Shown: positions 1 through 7,276, counted from the first letter of the stretch. The stretch: DNA of 64,000 nt from DASYKS01 sp035995205 (GCA_035995205.1 DASYKS010000106.1:1-64000); one strand, 5' to 3'. Translations and numbers: made by a program. Notes: a model not told the origin generated them from the letters alone.

Positions 1-82
1 GGTCTGAACCCCCACCCCCCACCCCGGGGGAAGGGCCCCTTCGCTCGGCGAACGGCGGCCGCCGCGCGACGACGAGAATCGT

Positions 83-607
83 TCATGGCGTGCGCCGACG
101 CGCTGCTCGAAACGCCGAGGACGTTCCTCCACGACCCGAAGAAGGGCCGGACCGCAGCCGGCGACGCCGAGCCGAGATCCAATTCCTCACTGGAGCGATC
201 CTCCACCGAGGAGGCGGCTTGGGGGTCGTGGCCATCGACGGGTTGCCGGGTATGCGCACGTCGTGGTCGAAAATCAGGTTCGTCGCGATCCGGACATCCT
301 GGAGCGCGCTGTTGAGCTGGCCACGGATCGGCTCTTTGATACAGATCGAACTCAATGTCTCCGAGGCCCGGCCAAGGGCTTCGGCGATTCCGCGAAGCCT
401 TCCTCTGGGGAAGCCCCGCCTTGCCGCTCGCGCCGCCGCAATGATCGCACCCGGTACCCTCGACGACCCTTCCCGATCCCGACGCTCGCAGAGGTCCGTG
501 GCGGACCGGCGAAGGAACTCACACAGGGTGGTTTCGTCGGCCTCCGAAACCTTGTCAATCCAATCCAAAAGCCAATCGGGCAACGTGACCTTGACGCTCT
601 TGGCCAA
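83..607 (-). CDS. Ribbon-helix-helix-like small protein
   Basis: This 174-residue reading frame starts at a TTG (605-607) six bases after an AGGAGG on the minus strand, which is why this start was chosen. The first ~43 residues (MAKSVKVTLPDWLLDWIDKV, then a second helix rich in Leu, Arg and Glu) look like a ribbon-helix-helix DNA-binding fold: a short beta strand followed by two helices. This family usually serves as an autoregulated antitoxin or small repressor. The last ~70 residues are Arg/Pro-rich with no recognisable fold, so the true C-terminus may have been lost by a frameshift or the protein may end in a disordered tail. No toxin partner is visible on either side. The RHH call for the N-terminus is moderately secure; the rest is unknown. 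Confidence 0.5.
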   Translation of the reverse strand: MAKSVKVTLPDWLLDWIDKVSEADETTLCEFLRRSATDLCERRDREGSSRVPGAIIAAARAARRGFPRGRLRGIAEALGRASETLSSICIKEPIRGQLNSALQDVRIATNLIFDHDVRIPGNPSMATTPKPPPRWRIAPVRNWISARRRRLRSGPSSGRGGTSSAFRAARRRTP

Positions 608-800
608 AAAGCACCTCCTTTAGGACCCGCGCTCCGGCTGGTCGTAGTGACCATTTCCGGCATCTCTGGGCACTTCCGGGCAGCATAAGAAGCTCGAACC
701 ACGCTCTTTGATGCGGCTTTCTGGATATTGAGGCACCTCGGCTCTCCATGTCAAGGCCTCATGCGAGGTGAAATGTTGCTCGTAGCAGCAACTCGAAGAA

Positions 801-823
801 ACGGGTGGAGCAAGAAGCTCCAC
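801..823 (-). terminator. Weak intrinsic-terminator-like hairpin
   Basis: A 9-bp perfect stem (GGGTGGAGC / GCTCCACCC) with a 5-base loop lies about 80 bases beyond the stop of the minus-strand gene at 905. On the minus strand it is followed by GTTTCTT, a short T-rich stretch. It could end transcription of that gene. The T run is imperfect, so this is tentative. The rest of 608-904 holds no gene I can support. Confidence 0.35.
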
Positions 824-904
824 CCTGGGAAACTTCGGACGTCGAATCGGCGGGCGTGCCGTGCGCGCAAGAGGTGCCGTGCGCACGGCGCGCCCTACTA
901 GGGG

Positions 905-1273
905 TTAGGCCTGCGGCGAAGACCTAGGGGGCGCCGCCTCTTTCCGGTTCCGACGCTTCGGATCCTCCGACCGAACCCCGAAGGTGTCGAGAATCGGATT
1001 GTCGAAACCGAGCTGCCCCCGGGCGATCGCCGAGATGCGACGGACCGCCCGACGGGCCTCCCGCGAGAGGGTGCGGCGTTGCAGCACGGATTCGTGCTGC
1101 CTGCCGCGCATCGCCAGGATGCTGTCGTGCGCCGTTCGGAGAGCCTCGACCTTCTCCCTGAGCTCCGCGAACGGCGCCTCGGCCCCGGGAATGCTGGAAA
1201 GCATCTCCTGGATGTTGTTGACGAGGCTCTGCCACATGTCCACCTGGTCCGAATACGAACTGATGAATCGCAT
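905..1273 (-). CDS. Hypothetical protein, 122 aa, helical
   Basis: The ATG at 1273 is preceded on the minus strand by AAGGAG with a suitable gap, while the longer open frame upstream crosses the tandem repeat array and has no ribosome site. The product is predicted to be mostly helical: residues ~5-55 form an amphipathic stretch (DQVDMWQSLVNNIQEMLSSI onward, then ELREKVEALRTAH) that could make a short coiled coil. The C-terminus is basic (RSEDPKRRNRKE). I do not recognise the family. It lies downstream of the 21-bp array and of the pterin-dehydratase-like gene on the same strand, so it may share a transcript with that gene if the array is read through. Confidence 0.5.
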   Translation of the reverse strand: MRFISSYSDQVDMWQSLVNNIQEMLSSIPGAEAPFAELREKVEALRTAHDSILAMRGRQHESVLQRRTLSREARRAVRRISAIARGQLGFDNPILDTFGVRSEDPKRRNRKEAAPPRSSPQA

Positions 1274-1351
1274 GATGTTTCTCCTTGAGTGATGAGGACG
1301 CCGAAATGACGATCCTCGGGTAAATCGTTGTGAGGTTTGGAGATACGCGGT

Positions 1352-1916
1352 GGGTAACCCCTCTGCGATCACCGATTCGCCGTGTCGCAAGAGCGGTGGG
1401 CGGGATCCCGTGAGCGCTTCGCCGCATCGCGAACGCGGCGGGCGGCGTTCCGGCACCGGTGCCGCGCACGGCGAGACCGGCAGCCAGGAGCACGGCACCC
1501 GGTGCCGCCTCCGACCACCGGTGTTTCCGGTCCGGCCTGCGCTGAGCGGAATCCGAGCCCCGGTGACCCGACCCACGGCACCGGTTGCGAGCACCTGGGA
1601 ACCGGCCTTCGCTCTTCGCCGACCACCGCCGGGACGACACGAACCGGTCGCAAGCCCCGGCGAAGCGCTCCGGGAATCTCGCGAAGCGGTGCGCCGCAGC
1701 CGCCGAGCGGTCGCCGATCCCCGCGCACCTCGTCGCTGCCGCGGCGAGGAGGTACGCGGAAGCCGGGAACCGCTTGCCGCCGAACGACGGCCGGTGAGCC
1801 GGACCGGAACACCAGAGGCCACTGCCTCTCCACTCGCACTCCGAGACGGCTCACCGGTTTCCAAACTGCGCGCACCGCTTTCGACCCGGTCGACACCGAT
1901 CGGCCCCGGCGAAAGC
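1352..1916. repeat. Degenerate 21-bp tandem array A (~27 units)
   Basis: On the plus strand the sequence splits into about 27 consecutive units of 21 bases (two are 20). Typical units start CGGT or CGCT and end AAC, CAC or GAG, with C/G-rich variable middles. Phase is kept for ~565 bp; for example, units start at 1394, 1415, 1436, 1457, 1478, 1519, 1540, 1561, 1582, 1645, 1666, 1687 and 1792. The array fills the gap between the stop of the pterin-dehydratase-like gene (1933) and the start of the minus-strand gene at 1273. No unit is identical to another, unlike a CRISPR or a recent VNTR. Open frames across it are by-products of a period divisible by three. Function unknown. Confidence 0.85.
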
Positions 1917-1932
1917 CGCGTGCGCTGCACTG

Positions 1933-2286
1933 TTACGACGCTAGGTTCGGCTGGCTGAGAAGGCGCGCCAGCTCGAGCTCCTGTCCGCTGAACGATCCGC
2001 CGTGCGACCAGATCGAAACCGTGACCCGGTCGCCGCGGTACGCCAACGCAGGACCTCGTCCACCGAATGCCGGCTCGGTGCGCTCGGTCGACTTGAGGGC
2101 ATGGCGCAGAAACGCCATCGAATCGCCGCGCGACTGGAAGAGGAAGTGGCGGTGAATCCGCCGGCCGCCGAAGGAAGCCGTCCAGCCCGGCATCTCCTCC
2201 AGCCAGAGCTGAATCCGTTCGGCCTTGAGCGACGGCGGTACGGCGGGCGGGGACTGAATCGACGGCGAGGAAACTTGTGCGCTCAT
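1933..2286 (-). CDS. Pterin-4a-carbinolamine dehydratase-like protein, active-site His pair missing
   Basis: The ATG at 2286 has AGGAGG seven bases upstream, so the 18 extra residues of the open frame are not used (117 aa). After ~30 disordered N-terminal residues, positions ~34-110 follow the PCD/DCoH pattern: a Leu/Trp helix, MPGW, a beta hairpin (IHRHFLFQ), a helix (SMAFLRHALK), a strand (DRVTVSIWSH) and GxxSGQELELARLL. PCD enzymes dehydrate 4a-hydroxytetrahydropterin and need a His-His-Pro loop plus a second His in a T-H motif. Here the first is replaced by TERTEPAFGG, while WSH keeps only the second His. A catalytic role is therefore doubtful, and a binding or regulatory role like DCoH dimerisation is possible. 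Its 5' region (2287-2610) is AT-richer and noncoding. Confidence 0.6.
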   Translation of the reverse strand: MSAQVSSPSIQSPPAVPPSLKAERIQLWLEEMPGWTASFGGRRIHRHFLFQSRGDSMAFLRHALKSTERTEPAFGGRGPALAYRGDRVTVSIWSHGGSFSGQELELARLLSQPNLAS

Positions 2287-2570
2287 GACAAGCACCTCCT
2301 GAGTGGGTGTCCGAACGGAGAATTCCGGACGGACGGGCACAGCCCATCGCGAGGAACGCGTCGCGCCCGCTCCGAGAAACGGAAGCCTGGATGTGCGGTA
2401 CGAGCGCCTGGGGCGCAGCGGCGGTTTCGAGGAGGGGAGGGTTCGTGTTCATCGCGAACCGAACCCTACGGCGGGAAAAAAAGCGTCTTCGGCGCAAAAA
2501 GGGCCTAAAAATGCCCCTTATTATGGGTTGCAACGAATTCAATTTCCGTATATGAGATCCCCAGGATTGC

Positions 2571-2585
2571 ACGGCGAATCGCCGT
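2571..2585. promoter_or_regulatory. Palindromic operator candidate before the TacA-like antitoxin
   Basis: ACGGCGA-A-TCGCCGT is a perfect palindrome with one central base, 25 bases before the GTG start of the antitoxin remnant at 2611. RHH antitoxins of the TacA/DUF1778 type bind such palindromes to repress their own operon. The role is inferred from position. The rest of 2287-2570 shows no gene. It has an AT-rich patch around 2500-2550 with a weak hairpin (AAGGGC / GCCCCTT) that may carry promoters for either side. Confidence 0.45.
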
Positions 2586-2610
2586 ACACTGATTTCAGAG
2601 GAGGCCCAAC

Positions 2611-2858
2611 GTGGAAACGTCGTTGCGCCGCAGCCCGCCCGTCGATCACGAGCTCAAGAACGAGCGCATCGAGCTGCGGGTCACCCCGTCAGCCAAACAG
2701 CTCATCCAGCGCGCGGTGGCCGTCTCGGGACTCACGGCGGGCGATCTGGCCGTTGAGGGGGCTCGCCGAGTTCTCGAAGAGCACGAACGGATGGAGCTGA
2801 TAGGAGCCGACCGGCTGCGGGGCTTGGACCTAACGAGAAACTGCGAAGGTTGGGATAG
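2611..2858 (+). pseudogene. TacA/DUF1778-type antitoxin, frameshifted
   Basis: The GTG at 2611 follows AGAGGAGG with good spacing. Residues ~17-68 are a clear DUF1778 (TacA) antitoxin: ERIELRVTPSAKQLIQRAV, SGLTAGDLAVEGARRVLEEHER, then the usual short linker. The reading frame then leaves the family pattern. In the +2 frame the expected ending reappears as LGPNEKLRRLG followed by TAG (2856-2858). A single indel near 2820-2835 explains this. The neutralising C-terminal tail is therefore lost in the original frame, and no GNAT (TacT) toxin follows. I read it as a dead or sequencing-damaged antitoxin; resequencing would separate the two. Confidence 0.65.
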
Positions 2859-2890
2859 AGCAAAGCACGGTATCGCTGGTTACCGTCCGG

Positions 2891-3119
2891 TCAGGCGCTG
2901 TCGATGTCTAGCTTCAAGTCCTCAGCCGTCGCCTGGAAAGGCGACACCTGGTAGTCGCGCAGGGCCAGAAGGAATTCCATCCGCTCCATGTTCGCAAGTC
3001 GCACCGCTCCTCCCACCGAGAAGAACCCCACGTCGCGCAGACCGCCGGTGCCGTAGCGGCTAATCTGGTCCCGCGTGCAGGGCCAGAACCTCATCGAGGG
3101 TCAAGAAGACCGGCGTCAT
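2891..3119 (-). pseudogene. Doc toxin 5' fragment joined to a UPF0175 antitoxin 3' fragment
   Basis: Reading the minus strand from the ATG at 3119 gives MTPVFLTLDEVLALHA, the start of Doc (Fic/death-on-curing) toxins. A one-base insertion follows, and in the next frame comes DQISRYGTGGLRDVG, again Doc. From there the sequence changes to VGGAVRLANMERMEFLLALR and YQVSPFQATAEDL, which matches the C-terminal half of UPF0175 antitoxins, ending at a TGA (2891-2893). Doc's catalytic Fic motif is absent. The ATG overlaps the TGA of the upstream AbrB fragment, as in an intact AbrB-Doc operon. This looks like a deletion that fused two decayed toxin-antitoxin genes. Confidence 0.6.
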
Positions 3120-3298
3120 TCAGCGAGCCGCGCCAAGACGCCCGCGTACCGACGGTGCATCGCCTCCACTCCAGCCCTGAGCTTGGCATTTCCTTCCGCG
3201 CTACGCACCGGAGAAATCACGATGACGTCGCCACTGGTCGAGATTTCGAGCGGAGTCGAGGCATCGACGCCGGCCGCCTCCAGCAGGGGCCGATCGTC
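3116..3298 (-). pseudogene. AbrB/MazE-type antitoxin, 5'-truncated
   Basis: The minus-strand frame ending at 3116 encodes DRPLLEAAGVDASTPLEIST, then GDVIVISPVR and a helical tail ending in ARLAE. This is the body and C-terminus of the SpoVT/AbrB-fold antitoxin that commonly precedes Doc. Its first ~10-12 residues (the usual MKKxxxRHGNS start) are missing; the frame is cut just before GDS, next to the stop of the nucleotidyltransferase gene at 3316. Its stop overlaps the ATG of the Doc fragment by ATGA. It has no start codon or ribosome site of its own and is probably inactive. Confidence 0.65.
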
Positions 3299-3315
3299 CT
3301 TCACAGGGGAATCGC

Positions 3316-3609
3316 CTACCGGAGCACCTTTTCCTTGATGGACCAATGGAGAGCATCCGGCTCGACCACGTCGACTTTCCTGCCCAGAAGATCCTGGAGG
3401 TCCATCTGGAGGGACCCGAGGTCGATCCACGTGGCTCCTGGGCCAAGCTCTACGAGGAAATCGACATCGCTCGCGGTATTTGCCTCGCCGCGCGCGAAAG
3501 AGCCGAAAATCTGGAGGCTACGTGCCTTGTGCCGAGCCGCAAGGGCGAGAATCTCCTGCCGTTTTGTCTGGAGGAGAGAGGCATTGATGAGACCTTTGTC
3601 GACGGACAT
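3316..3609 (-). CDS. MNT-type nucleotidyltransferase domain protein (MntA-like)
   Basis: This is a 97-residue minimal nucleotidyltransferase of the DNA polymerase beta superfamily. Residues ~33-55 carry the signature IFGSFARGEANTASDVDFLV: GSxxRGE plus the Asp pair SDVDFLV that binds metal and nucleotide. The C-terminal Asp strand (KVDVVEPDAL) follows. The ATG at 3609 has GAGG eight bases upstream and fits the family start better than the ATG at 3630. In MntA-HepT modules such proteins AMPylate and neutralise a HEPN toxin. No HEPN gene is adjacent; downstream lie only decayed TA genes, so this one looks orphaned. It appears intact. Confidence 0.8.
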   Translation of the reverse strand: MSVDKGLINASLLQTKRQEILALAARHKARSLQIFGSFARGEANTASDVDFLVELGPGATWIDLGSLQMDLQDLLGRKVDVVEPDALHWSIKEKVLR

Positions 3610-3848
3610 GGGCTGAACCTCACGCCACATGATACCTCGGAGGCTTCAGGGGCTTGGACCTTCTGGGGGATCTACTTCGAAATCATGCCGACCATCGTGA
3701 GCCACGTCTCCACGAGCTGCGGGGCCATCACGTGATGGGCGATTCGGTCGGCCGCAGCCCAAACGCATGCCCGCCCTTTTGTCCGGGCGACAGCTCTCTT
3801 GGGTCGGCGGTATCCACCGCCGGTTGCCGCCGATCTCGGGCGGAGGCA

Positions 3849-3922
3849 ACGCAGGTCCGCCCCTACGATCCGCCGCACCGGGTAGGGGCGGACCTGCGTG
3901 TCCTCCCTGATCGTCCGCCTAC
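3849..3922. repeat. Dispersed palindromic element (GTAGGGGCGGACC type)
   Basis: Two 18-base arms (3849-3866 and 3882-3899, GTAGGGGCGGACCTGCGT on the right) form a perfect inverted repeat. A further degenerate arm reaches 3922, where the minus-strand prenyl synthase gene ends. On the minus strand that gene's TAG stop sits inside GGTAGGCGGACG, a diverged end of the same element. Related copies lie at 29109-29369 and 39342-39419. The remaining 3610-3848 stretch shows no gene. Confidence 0.7.
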
Positions 3923-4860
3923 CTTTTCCGATGTTGCACGAACCGCGCGATCTCGCGCAGCGGCTCCGCCTTCTTGCCCAGCGGTTCGAGCGACGCGACC
4001 GCGAAGCCGAGCAATTCGGCTTCGAGCGTCTGCGCGCCGGCGACACCCAATCTCTTGACGAACGTCACTTTGTTCGTGTCCTGGCCGACGTCCTTACCCG
4101 CCTCTTCGGGGGTGGAGAGAACGTCCAGCAGGTCGTCCGAGATCTGGAACGCGAGCCCCAGGTTCTTGGCGTAGCGGGCGACCAGCTCCAGCTCGCGGCG
4201 CTTGGCGTCCGCGGCCATCGCGCCCAGCTCGCCCGCGGCCATGAACAGGGCGCCGGTCTTGTGGCTGTGGATGTATTCCAGCCGTTCGAGGTCCAGCTCT
4301 TCGGGCAGGCTCGCGAGATCGAGCGCTTGGCCGCCGATCAGACCGTGGCTGCCGATCGCCGCCGCGAGGTGGTGGATCATGTCCTCGGCCGTATAGCGCT
4401 GGAGCGGCAGGTGGTGCGCGGCCTCCGCTACCAGGGCGTAGGCGCGATTGAGCAGCGCCAGCGCCGCGAGCAGGGCGACCGCCTCGCCGAACGCGCGGTG
4501 AACGGTCGGACGCCCCCGGCGCACGCCCGCGTCGTCCATCGCCGGCAGATCGTCCAGGATCAACGAGCAGGCGTGGACCATCTCGATGCCGCAGGCGATG
4601 TCGAGCACGCGGGTCGAGCGGCCGGAACGCTCGGAGCCGGAACCGAACAGCTCGGCGACCACGAGGGTGAGGATCGGCCGCAGCCGCTTGCCCGGGCTGG
4701 TGAGCGCGTAGCGCATCGCCTGGTGCACCGCTTCGGGGCGCTGGTCGGCCGGGGGGAGCAATTCGGGCAGGCGCAGCTCGACGCGGCGGCCGAGGTCGAG
4801 CAGGCCGGGCGAGAGCGAAGAGGGTGCGGGCGCCGGTCCACGGTCGGGAACGGGCGTCAT
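3919..4860 (-). CDS. ispA: Polyprenyl (farnesyl/geranylgeranyl-type) diphosphate synthase
   Basis: This enzyme condenses isopentenyl diphosphate with an allylic diphosphate to make the C15-C20 prenyl chains used for quinones, carotenoids and undecaprenyl precursors. The 313-residue product has the family's two Asp motifs: the first as LILDDLPAMDD (~residue 100) and the second as ISDDLLDV (~230). It also has GKRLRPIL near residue 57 for substrate binding and HSHKTGALF at ~190. ATG 4860 was preferred over the TTG at 4917, because the intervening residues are a Pro/Ala tail outside the fold; neither has a clear ribosome site. Chain length cannot be fixed from sequence alone. It ends inside a dispersed palindrome. 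Confidence 0.9.
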   Translation of the reverse strand: MTPVPDRGPAPAPSSLSPGLLDLGRRVELRLPELLPPADQRPEAVHQAMRYALTSPGKRLRPILTLVVAELFGSGSERSGRSTRVLDIACGIEMVHACSLILDDLPAMDDAGVRRGRPTVHRAFGEAVALLAALALLNRAYALVAEAAHHLPLQRYTAEDMIHHLAAAIGSHGLIGGQALDLASLPEELDLERLEYIHSHKTGALFMAAGELGAMAADAKRRELELVARYAKNLGLAFQISDDLLDVLSTPEEAGKDVGQDTNKVTFVKRLGVAGAQTLEAELLGFAVASLEPLGKKAEPLREIARFVQHRKR

Positions 4861-4933
4861 GTTCGGCGGCTCGGAAGGAGCGGCAGGAGGGAAACCTGCC
4901 GGCGCCGCGGGAAGCAACGCCGGCCGGAGATCG

Positions 4934-5269
4934 CTAGAACGCCGCGATCGCCTCGTCTTCGGTGTCGTAGACGTCGAAGACGGTGATCAACTGCGTGATG
5001 GTCAGAATGTCCTGCAGCTTGGGCGGCAGGGTCGAAAGCTTGAGCCTCGCGCCCCGATTGGTCACCGTCGTGTAGGTGCCCACCAACTCGCCGACTCCGG
5101 TCGAGTCGATCGTCGTAACTTCTTTCAGGTTGATGATGACCTTCGTGGCCCCGGCGGCGAGCGCATCTTGCAGAGTGCTGCGCAGGGCCGCTTCCCCCGA
5201 GCCGAGGGTCAACTTGCCCTTGAGATCCAGAATCGTAACGCCATCGCGTTGGCGCGCTGAAACGTTCAT
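4934..5269 (-). CDS. STAS-domain anti-anti-sigma factor (SpoIIAA/RsbV-like)
   Basis: A single STAS domain of 111 residues. The conserved phospho-acceptor Ser lies in TTIDSTGVGELVG (~residue 56). In partner switching, the unphosphorylated form binds the anti-sigma kinase and frees the sigma factor or other target; phosphorylation of this Ser by the kinase breaks the pair. Its ATG overlaps the stop of the upstream kinase gene by four bases (ATGA), so the two are translationally coupled. No sigma factor gene is adjacent. A SpoIIE-type phosphatase that could dephosphorylate such a protein lies at 13987-15255. Confidence 0.9.
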   Translation of the reverse strand: MNVSARQRDGVTILDLKGKLTLGSGEAALRSTLQDALAAGATKVIINLKEVTTIDSTGVGELVGTYTTVTNRGARLKLSTLPPKLQDILTITQLITVFDVYDTEDEAIAAF

Positions 5270-5742
5270 TCGCTTTTCTCTCCTTGTTCTGCCAATCCCG
5301 CCGGTTCACGATCAGCTCCTAGAGCCGGGAGCCGTTTTCTTAAGGTGACCACGGTACCGCCGTCGGGGCGGAGACCGTACTGCACGTCGTCCATAAAGCT
5401 GCGCATGTAAAAGATGCCGCGACCGCTCGGCTTGAGCAGATTCTCCGGCGCCAGCGGATTCGACACCTCGCCGGGTTCGAATCCCGCCCCTTCGTCCTCC
5501 ACCCGTATGACCAGACTCTCGCCGTCGAGCCCGAGGTCGACCTCGACTCGTTTCGTCGGATCCTGGCGGTTGCCGTGCTTGATCGCATTGGCGACCGCCT
5601 CGCGTACGGCGATGTCCACCCAGTGGCGGGCGTCCTCGTCGAGACCGAGACGCTCCAGCGAATCTTTGAGCACAACCTGTACCAGCTCGATGTTTTCGAA
5701 CCGGCTGCCGATCCCGAGGTGAAAGCGATGTTCCAGGGGCAT
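5266..5742 (-). CDS. RsbW/SpoIIAB-like serine kinase (anti-sigma factor)
   Basis: This is a GHKL ATP-binding protein of 158 residues. The N box is VREAVANAIKHGN (~residue 48), the G1 box DEGAGFEPGE (~82) and the G2 box GRGIFYMRSFMDD (~107). It would hold a sigma factor or other target when its STAS partner is phosphorylated and phosphorylate that partner with ATP. The start MPLEHRF at 5742 was chosen because the 20 residues before it have no family match; a TAGACT -10-like box lies 13 bases upstream. Its TGA overlaps the STAS gene start. Confidence 0.88.
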   Translation of the reverse strand: MPLEHRFHLGIGSRFENIELVQVVLKDSLERLGLDEDARHWVDIAVREAVANAIKHGNRQDPTKRVEVDLGLDGESLVIRVEDEGAGFEPGEVSNPLAPENLLKPSGRGIFYMRSFMDDVQYGLRPDGGTVVTLRKRLPALGADREPAGLAEQGEKSE

Positions 5743-5814
5743 CGTTTGGCCTGGCAGTCTAGCAGAACCCGGATTCATTCGTAGGACCGTCGGGCGCGCC
5801 ATTCGGTTCCCGGC

Positions 5815-6933
5815 TCAAGGCTTCATGAACCGCAGGGCCGCCGGGATCACCACCAGCAGCTGGATCCCGTCGAACAGGGCGTGGGCGGCGATCGCGGGCC
5901 AGAGGTTCTGGCGCCAGCGGACGAGAAAAGCATAGATCAGAGAGAGGAGGGTCACCCCGATCAGCAGGAACGGCGAGCCGTAGGCGGCGTGGGCGAGCAC
6001 GAAGCAGGCGGTAGAAAAAGCGATCCCCACCCGCGGTTGGAGCAAGCCGCGGAAGAACGTCTCCTCGACAAACCCCGCGGACAGGCTGAGCAGGAGGCGG
6101 ATGCCGATCGGCAGCCCAGCGATCCATGGGATCATCGCGGGTGCCTGTTTGGGCAGGAAGCGCTCCCCGCCCAGACCCACCGTCACCGCGGCGATCAGGA
6201 ACAGCGCGAGCAGCACGGCAAACCAGATCGCAAACCCCGCCACCAGCCCGAACCCGATTTCGGCGCCCGGACGCGGCGCCCGGAACCCGAGCTGCGCCGC
6301 AAACTGTGCGCCGAGCGTCGGACGAACGGGAGGGACGGGCGGCGGCCCCGCTTCGACGAGCACCGGGACCGAAGCCGTCTCCGAAGGCGGCGCCTCGAAC
6401 AGGATCTCGTCCTGCCCGTCCCCGGTCTCCTCCGGAAGCTCGGGCAGAGCCGTCTCCGGAAGCTCGGGCGGCTCGCGCAGAACTTCGAGCGCCTCCGCGC
6501 CGAGCGCGTCGGGCACCTCCAGGGCGGCCTCGTCCGGCGGCGGGAGCTCGCTTGTCGCAACCATCGCAGCCGGCACAGGGACCGGCCGGGGCCGCGGGCG
6601 CACCGCGAAGCCGAGCGCGAACCAGGAAAGGGTGACGAACGTGAGCAACATCTGGACCGCGAACAGCTGCGGGATGCTCACTCCCTTGAAATCGACCTCG
6701 GCCGTCGGAGCGCCAATCATGGCGAGCGGCCCGAACACCGCGAGCCAAAACAGCCCGGCGAGCACCATGAACGCGAGGGCACGCCGCCAGAACACGCGAA
6801 ATCCAGGCGGCAGCAAACCCCGGCGGGCGCAGGTGCGCTCGAAGTAATAGGAAGCCCCCGCGGCAAGCACGCCGGAGGCGACCTGAAGCAGCGGGCGGAA
6901 GTATTCGAGAGAAATAGAAGCGGGATTGGCCAT
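5815..6933 (-). CDS. CPBP-family intramembrane glutamic/metallo protease
   Basis: The 372-residue protein has two N-terminal membrane segments (~15-35, 45-70), a third near 85-105, and then an unusual ~80-residue acidic Pro/Glu-rich cytosolic stretch (~125-200). The C-terminal half holds five or six membrane helices with the CPBP (Abi, CaaX protease-like) motifs: EETFFRG (~265), ACFVLAHAAYG (~285) and HALFDGIQL (~350). The paired Glu and the His residues are the expected catalytic set. Such proteases can process membrane peptides or self-immunity substrates; the substrate here is unknown. It starts five bases after the stop of the upstream small gene, suggesting one operon. Confidence 0.85.
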   Translation of the reverse strand: MANPASISLEYFRPLLQVASGVLAAGASYYFERTCARRGLLPPGFRVFWRRALAFMVLAGLFWLAVFGPLAMIGAPTAEVDFKGVSIPQLFAVQMLLTFVTLSWFALGFAVRPRPRPVPVPAAMVATSELPPPDEAALEVPDALGAEALEVLREPPELPETALPELPEETGDGQDEILFEAPPSETASVPVLVEAGPPPVPPVRPTLGAQFAAQLGFRAPRPGAEIGFGLVAGFAIWFAVLLALFLIAAVTVGLGGERFLPKQAPAMIPWIAGLPIGIRLLLSLSAGFVEETFFRGLLQPRVGIAFSTACFVLAHAAYGSPFLLIGVTLLSLIYAFLVRWRQNLWPAIAAHALFDGIQLLVVIPAALRFMKP

Positions 6934-6938
6934 GGCGG

Positions 6939-7205
6939 TCAGGTCTTATGCCTCTGGCGGAACGCGCGGAGCAGGATCACGCTGCCGTTCAGCCGCTGGA
7001 GCCGGCGGTTCTTCTGTTGGATCGCGGTGATGTCTTCCAGCGGAACCGCCACCGACCGCAAATCGCGCAGCGCCCGCTCGATCTCAAAACTGAGCTGGTC
7101 GAGGTCCGCCCGAGTCAAGTTCTTGAACGTGCGCTCGGTCACCAACTGCACACCCTCCGCAATGTCGCGGGCGAGCGACCAGGCACTACCCCCGGGAAAG
7201 GCCAT
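6939..7205 (-). CDS. Hypothetical protein, 88 aa
   Basis: The ATG at 7205 follows a TATAAG-like -10 box by about a dozen bases and has no ribosome site, so a short or absent leader is likely; an upstream in-frame start at 7244 would lie before that box. The product is predicted helical (ARDIAEGVQLVTERTFKNLT, then LDQLSFEIERALRDLR), with a basic C-terminus. I do not recognise the family. It sits five bases before the CPBP protease gene on the same strand and just inside the 21-bp array B. The tight spacing argues for co-expression with the protease. Confidence 0.5.
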   Translation of the reverse strand: MAFPGGSAWSLARDIAEGVQLVTERTFKNLTRADLDQLSFEIERALRDLRSVAVPLEDITAIQQKNRRLQRLNGSVILLRAFRQRHKT

Positions 7206-7276
7206 AGGGGACCATCTTATATGGCGGAGAGAGGCGCCGCTCAAAGGCGCGCCGTCGATCTAGGATTCCGGGACTG

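Noticed and set aside
1352..1916. Array A, and arrays B-D, as CRISPR arrays
   Set aside because: Units are only 20-21 bp, no repeat is conserved between unique spacers, and no cas gene is present.
905..2572. 555-residue minus-strand open frame
   Set aside because: Only its last 122 codons have a ribosome site and sensible composition; the rest crosses array A and the antisense of other frames.
2611..3063. 150-residue open frame as one intact protein
   Set aside because: After ~70 residues the antitoxin pattern is lost and resumes in another frame with a natural ending; the later part is antisense to the Doc/UPF0175 remnant.
5470..5495. GGGTTCGAATCCCGCC resembling a tRNA T arm
   Set aside because: It lies inside the RsbW-like coding region and no acceptor, D or anticodon stem can be built around it.
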